From: Eublepharis macularius
Lineage: Eukaryota; Chordata; Lepidosauria; Squamata; Eublepharidae
NCBI RefSeq assembly: GCF_028583425.1
Contig: NC_072793.1
Coordinates: 65,415,028 to 65,479,027 of the forward strand
Direction of reading: 5' to 3'
Length of the DNA stretch: 64,000 bases
In this document: positions 58,606-64,000 of the stretch, piece after piece
Position numbering within the stretch: the first letter of the stretch is position 1
Layout: each line of letters begins with the position of its first letter
Notes under the pieces: model-generated
The model's input: the letters and a program-made list of their open reading frames with translations, nothing else
The model's database searches: none
Told to the model about the DNA's origin: nothing
Made by a program: the position numbers and the translations under genes

Positions 58606-61112
58606 CAGCTCAATCCTAAGCCATGAGACAGCGCCGTTGCTCGTGTGTGGACGTAAATGTGGTGGTGCCCCACTCCTCCCTATGGACTTTTGCTGGAGAA
58701 TCCCGCCAGTGGCTGAGCTCAGTGAGGCGAGTCAGAGCTGCAGGCAAGAGCACTCACCTGCTGTTCCCCTGACAACCCCGCCCACACCAGCCAATGGCTG
58801 CACTGCTTCCCTGACAGGTGGGCAAGGGGAAGACAGAGACACAGCCAATGGGGAGGGTGCTCTCCCTGCTGCTCACCAACACCCCCTCATCAGGGAGCAG
58901 ACATCCCTGCCGGGGAGAGGGGACAAAGGTAACACTGACGGTGCGGATTGGACACCCACACTCTTGCCCATCCAGCCCCCATTTCCAATGAGGGCTTGGC
59001 TGGTGGCTGCAGCTCGGCACACCAGCAAATCCCCTCATTGCTGCCGCTGCCACCATGACAAGAAACAGGTGCCCCTCCCTGAAAAGTAGGGCCAGATAGT
59101 AGGGAACTGATCTCTGTTGCCTGGAGATCAGTTGTAATTCTGGGAGATCTCCAGCTACCACCTGGAGATTGACAACCCTAATTAGTCCCCAGGTTCCAGA
59201 GAGGCAGGTGTGGGGGGAGGTGGGTCCTTCAATGTGTGACAGGAATGCCCATTGGAAACCTCGTGGGAGGCAAGAAGGCCGGTTGGAAGTGAGGGGAATG
59301 AAAAATGCCCACAAATTTGCGCCGCCACCACTTGAACACATCACTGCATCTCTACGGTGAGAACATGGGTTGGACCTCGATAGCCATGTCCCAGTCCTGG
59401 GGTGACCCCCCCCCCCCATAGCGTGGACTGACAGCCCCTCCCCACACTAGATTTCCCAAGTCCATCCCTGCTTCCGCAAATGGTGAAAAGGAGGGGGATG
59501 CCCAGTAACTACACCCCCCACCCCCTGGCAGCAGCCTCCCACATGCAGCGACCATCTTCCTGGCTTATCAGATGCCAGCAGCTCAGACTATCAGAGAATG
59601 ACAGTCCTCAGTGCCCCCCCTTGCAGACATTCATGGGCCACACTTCAATTCCCACCCCACTGCCTGAAGTTATATTGAGAGGAAGGGGGTAGGGAGGCTG
59701 GACGGAGTGCCACTTGAAACATTTGCAGGGATGTGTGAGAGGACATTCCGGTAGGGAGTTGAGGGGGCGACTACTGGCAATGTCAGGAAAGCATGCAAAC
59801 ACAGCAGTTTGTTGTTTTTCAACACGTTTTATTAAACTGGAAAAAGTGCCAATGTCCCTCGGTTGGAAAGGGAGCCAAGGCAGTATGCATAGCCCTCATT
59901 CTGCACTCCCAGGGGTGAGGCATATGAGATGTGGATTGCCTTGGGAAACTGCTCCCTAGACTGAATCTGATTGGCAGTCGTAGAGGATTACCGGGGCGGG
60001 GGGGGGGGGCTGAAGCAGACATGCTCTGTTGTCTCCTGGACATGTCATGATGTGCCTGCAAGGGCAAGAAACACATGTGCTGCAAGTAACTCAGCCCAGT
60101 CCATTGCCAAGGCCAAGCCCGCACTCCAACATCTGGGAAGATGCACATAGTAGAGAGCAGCAGCGGCAGCTCCACAAGTGCAGCTAATGACCAGATGATG
60201 CATGACCCTCTGGCGAGGATGTGCTCTGCCTTGGGGTGATTTTACCTTTAAGGGAGAAAGTCAACAGGTAACCTCACCTGAAGAGGCTAGTGGTCAGGCG
60301 AGTTCAAGTGATGGGGCAGCCGGCACAAATCAGCAAGCTGGGTTAGCTGCCGCCCCATCTCCTTCTTACCTGTAAGTGCTCCCTCGCTTCTTACTGAGCT
60401 AGAACTTCAGAGTCAGATAACCTGCAAGTAGACTTGAGTGGTTATTGTTAGTTAGCCAGACATTCTGGACTTTGCCATTCTTCCTTTGAGCGAGTGCAGA
60501 GTTCTTCCAGTTTTCCCGCTAAGTCCCCTCTAGTGCACTCTCCCGCCTCGTGCAAAAAGTCCCCATGGCAGAAGCCAGACGGGCAGAGCCTTTGGCCATG
60601 TGCTCACCTACCCGAGGTCATGAGCAGCGCAGTCGGACGTTTTGTAGGGTGTATGAGCTGGTGATTGGGTGTGGGGAGGGAAGCTGTCCCACCCCAGAAG
60701 CGCACACGGATTGACCCCCATGGTAGTTCCCATCCTATGCTCCTTTGAGCTGCGGTGGTGGGGCTGGGTGCCGGGAGAGGGGCATGAGTTTTCCCCGTTC
60801 AATGGGCAACCATGTACTATGCCTCCTTTTTTCGTGGCGTAACTTTCCGCCGCTGCAGGGGGCATTCCTGGGCCTGGAGTGGCTTTGGAAGCGGATTAAC
60901 TTGTGCCCCACCCCCACCCCATACCACATCAGCGTGGGGACTTCCACCATACTTGTGCCTCCACCTGGCTGCCAGGCGTGCCAGCCAGCGGCAACCCATC
61001 TGCGGTAATGCGCCTTGGGTGGGCGCCGGTGGAGAGGGGTTTATGTTGACGTAAGAGCCATTTACGCCCACGCAAGCCTCAATTCTCTCCCTATGCACTT
61101 CCCTCCCCTAGG
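58606..61112. mobile_element. Possible 2.5-kb DNA transposon with inverted ends
   Basis: The left end CAGCTCAATCCTAAGCC and the right end CCTAGGATTGAGCTG are inverted, and similarity continues inward (GTGTGTGGACGTAAATG against CATTTACGCCCACGC). The interior is GC-rich. 59400-60400 resembles 10900-11440 in inverse orientation. No transposase frame and no 8-bp duplication were found. Confidence 0.45.
59100..59182 (-). mobile_element. Fragment of the GGGTTGC/GCAACCC MITE
   Basis: AACTGATCTCTGTTGCCTGG and TTGACAACCCTA match the same family. It lies inside the larger element 58606-61112. Confidence 0.5.
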
Positions 61113-62316
61113 ATTGAGCTGCCCATCTTCTGCTATTTGTACTAATATTTATTTATTAATTGATATTTATGTATTAATTAAAACATTTATACCCCATCTT
61201 TCCACATGGTTCAAGTGCAAAGTCATGAAAATACTTTTTTTGTGCGCATGTGTGTATGATGAAAACTTGCTGGGTTTATTCCGGGGCTCAAGTGCTCCCT
61301 CCACCATTCTCCAAGAACATCCCAGTTTATGGGTAAGAAAGAGACTCTAGTTTGTTGAGATGCCTGCATTTGGGTGTCACAACTAGAGATGTAAAGTTTT
61401 GAGAAATTCTGAAGCCATGGAAAAAATTGGTTTATTTCTATGTGTTTATGTGGCTTTTTGGGGAAAAAATGAAATACATGCAATACTCACTTTCCAATCA
61501 GACAATTATTTTACTTCTTTAATAACATAAAATGCATAATATCTAACTAAGATGGTATATTGATTTGTACTATTTGGTATATTTATGGGGTTTGAATGTA
61601 TAAATGCATTTATTTTCTGCAAGGAAAACTGTAAATATACTCAGTATGTGAGAGAGTGCTGCAAACTGCTGCATGCTATGCTAAGTATGTATTAATCTTT
61701 GCTATCTGAGAGGCAGGAAAAAATAAAAAGCTGAAACAAGAAAGATATTTTGTAGTAAACCCAAGCGGACAGTGTGATGCAGTCACAAGAGGCTTACCAG
61801 CATATTTGAGTATCAAGCTAAACTTTATAACATTGAAAACCCTGGACTTTTAGTTAATTTATTACTAAGCACGTTATAGCACATTAATTGTTGAAAACAT
61901 TATCTACATTCACACAATAAATGTATCCTTGAAAACACGTGGCATATGTCTGTTGTATATATTGGAATTATTATTCTTTAATGCTGTATATTGTCTTACA
62001 TAAACATTTTCATGGTACATATTTCAAATAAGTAAAGCCTTGCCTTAAATGCATTTCACTCATTCTGAAAGAGAAGACATCTCATAACAGTTTGTTTCAG
62101 TGTTCCTCCTTTTTTACCCTCATCCCCCCCCCAGTCCCCCCTCCTTCTCATTATCTATAGTTACAAAAATTGTGGCCAAATCGACTTCCTAAACCAGGAA
62201 GTTTTCAATTGTGGCTCCACCAGTGAAGGGACTGGGGATCTCACAAAAATGAGAACAAAACCAGCCATTTCTTTTCACAAACAATATGATGTCTGAATAT
62301 ATTTGCCTCTGCAATT

Positions 62317-62356
62317 AGTCTCTCTCTCTTTCTCTCTCTCTCTCACACACACACAT
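62317..62356 (+). repeat. (CT)n-(CA)n compound microsatellite
   Basis: A CT run followed directly by a CA run; a poly-C run follows at about 62381-62393. Confidence 0.85.
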
Positions 62357-63337
62357 ATACACAGAGTGCATCATTCTCAGCCCCCCCCCCCCCATAAATG
62401 CCTATCCAGACAATATCTCCTACCCACTAGATCCCATTGAGGAAATATCAGCTGATCATCCCCAACTATTCTTTCAAGCAAGGAAGGAACAACTCTTCTT
62501 TACATAGTCACATTTAAATGCTATCCTTTAAGCACCCAGGGAGCATTAAATATGACAGTTCCATAATTCTTCAACAGCTACTGTAAACTTTGAAAGTAAT
62601 GAATTTGATCAGTAAAGCAAGAGAGCTGCCATAAACATTGTGGTCCATCTTAAATGATCCTTCAAGGCACGCTACTGCTTTAGTGGCTGTGGCTGGACCA
62701 CTAAAAATAAAATCTACATTGTGTGCAATTTATAGAGAAGGTATATCTGAGTGTTCCCTGAGCATGAGATTATGGCACAAGTGACTTCTTGTAAACAAAC
62801 AAAAGGAAGAGTATTACAACTGAAGGTCTTTGTCAGTTAAAGGCACATTAAAATTTGATAAACTGCTGTACATTCATCAGCCCTCTCTTTTTATTTTATG
62901 TTGACATCAGGCAGCCTTTTGATGTCAGGTAAATACAATGAAACACCAAATAAACAAATGGGTACAAGTTTAGGGTCATGGAGAAATGCAATGGACTCAC
63001 ACTGTAAATACAGGGGCATTTTTTAAAGTGATGGTCAGGGAACTATACAAAGTGGGTAGGATCACAGATGTTACTTTTAGGAAACACCTGAGGATCTGAT
63101 TACATGACCCAGAGTAGGGAGTCAGGTTGAGACAGAGAAGTCTCACAGCGCAGCTGTTTCCGGCACTGTCTTCTTGAGCTGAGGCTCCTCAGAAGTATGC
63201 ATCAAGTGAACATTCTTAATACAATGGTTACACCTGCCATCAGTCCAATTTCTTATGTGATCATAGTCTATGTTCACTGTCAGTTCCAAAGCACTAAGAA
63301 CAGAGCTGCTGTGCTTACTGTAGAGAGCCGTACACCA

Positions 63338-63384
63338 TTAACAGCGCCATCCTAAGCAGAGGGGCTTAGGATGGCACTGCCAGT
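63338..63384. repeat. Short palindrome, remnant of the ATCCTAAGC family
   Basis: AGCGCCATCCTAAGC and GCTTAGGATGGCACT form a hairpin with a loop of about 6 nt. Confidence 0.5.
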
Positions 63385-63734
63385 TTCCATGATACATGGT
63401 GATAGTGCACAATAAGTACTTTTTAGTAAGATAAAACAGTCTACTCAATTGCTACAGCCTTTTCAGTAATGTCTGTCTTTGGAATGGGTACTTAACAAGT
63501 TGCTATAAGGACATTTACAAAGTGAAAGCAGACTCTTCTGTGAATCCATCTAATCCAAAGGGAAATGAGAGGGGAGGCCTAAAAGTCGTGTATTTCAGTT
63601 GATCTGATTAAAAAAAGGATTGGGGGGGGGGGGAGATCCTTCCTGGATCACAGCATACATGTTGCTTGGTAAAGTAAGAAGGGGAGCAGTAATTTGAGAT
63701 ACTAAATACCAGTAGGCCAGTTTGTATGTATCTA

Positions 63735-63905
63735 GTATGTTTTATCCTTCCCTTTCTCCAAGGCCAGTTTACAAGGGCCTGGTTCTCTCTACCTTCATTT
63801 CATCCTTGCAACAACCTAGTCAGGAAGGTTAGGCTGAGAGAGATTGACTGCCCGGGGCCGTCCAGTGAGCTTCACAGCTGAGTAGGGATTTGAACCTTCC
63901 AACTT
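63735..63905 (-). mobile_element. tRNA-derived SINE, partial
   Basis: The body region (GGTTAGGCTGAGAGAGATTG) and the GGTTCAAATCCC box on the minus strand remain; the head is lost. Confidence 0.55.
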
Positions 63906-64000
63906 CTTCCCTTGTGTGTAATATTTACTGCTAATCTACTGCTATCTACTGCTAATATAGTGAAATGGTTATTTACTTGTTTGTTAATTTATATGCCATG

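Larger units (their letters stand above)
61113..63734. other. Intergenic, no gene seen
   Basis: AT-rich, with simple repeats at 62317-62393 and one short palindrome at 63338. No gene. Confidence 0.5.

Noticed and set aside
58592..59419. Long opposed frames (165 and 221 codons)
   Set aside because: They lie in a GC-rich repeat, overlap on opposite strands, and show no domain or splice structure.
1..64000. CRISPR arrays, bacterial operons, rRNA
   Set aside because: No regularly spaced direct repeats and no prokaryotic gene organisation; the window is vertebrate nuclear DNA.

Overview
This is a vertebrate nuclear genomic window, most likely from a squamate reptile (lizard or gecko). It holds one recognisable host gene, POU4F3 (Brn-3c), in two exons on the minus strand at 42666-44017 inside a GC/CpG-rich domain. 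The protein ending KYSAVH and the exon 1 sequence identify the POU4F3 paralogue. The reptile assignment is an inference from the mixture of interspersed repeats: a DIRS element, an L1-type ORF1, several tRNA-derived SINEs, L2/CR1-clade LINE pieces, hAT and Harbinger-like MITEs, and Penelope-like ends. There is no prokaryotic or organellar content.

Layout. 1-4381 is intergenic with a diverged repeat and an L2/CR1-type LINE 3' end. 4382-8954 is a nearly complete DIRS-type tyrosine-recombinase retrotransposon: inverted terminal repeats, gag-like frame, reverse transcriptase, recombinase, and the internal complementary region that matches both outer ends. It has lost the part between reverse transcriptase and recombinase. 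9416-10062 is a palindromic retroelement with 13-bp target duplications. 10.5-20.8 kb contains LINE pieces, SINEs and MITEs. 20810-22502 is an L1-derived element with target duplications that carries ORF1 but has no room for ORF2. 22.8-37.7 kb is a dense mosaic of LINEs, SINEs and DNA transposons. 37.7-47 kb is the low-repeat POU4F3 neighbourhood, interrupted by two small palindromic retroelements and one long foldback. 47-64 kb is again intergenic, with MITEs, an unexplained long open frame on the minus strand, and a 2.5-kb element with terminal inverted repeats.

The most unusual signal is a set of short, target-duplicated elements that contain hammerhead-ribozyme-like cores (CUGANGA, stem II, GAAA, a 2-bp stem III and a matching stem I) at about 9.93, 25.36 and 55.55 kb. 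Several related copies are built as inverted dimers. This resembles what has been described for Penelope-like retroelements, but these copies are only about 160-620 bp long. The window therefore combines one sensory-neuron/hair-cell transcription factor gene with a well-preserved record of at least seven classes of mobile element.
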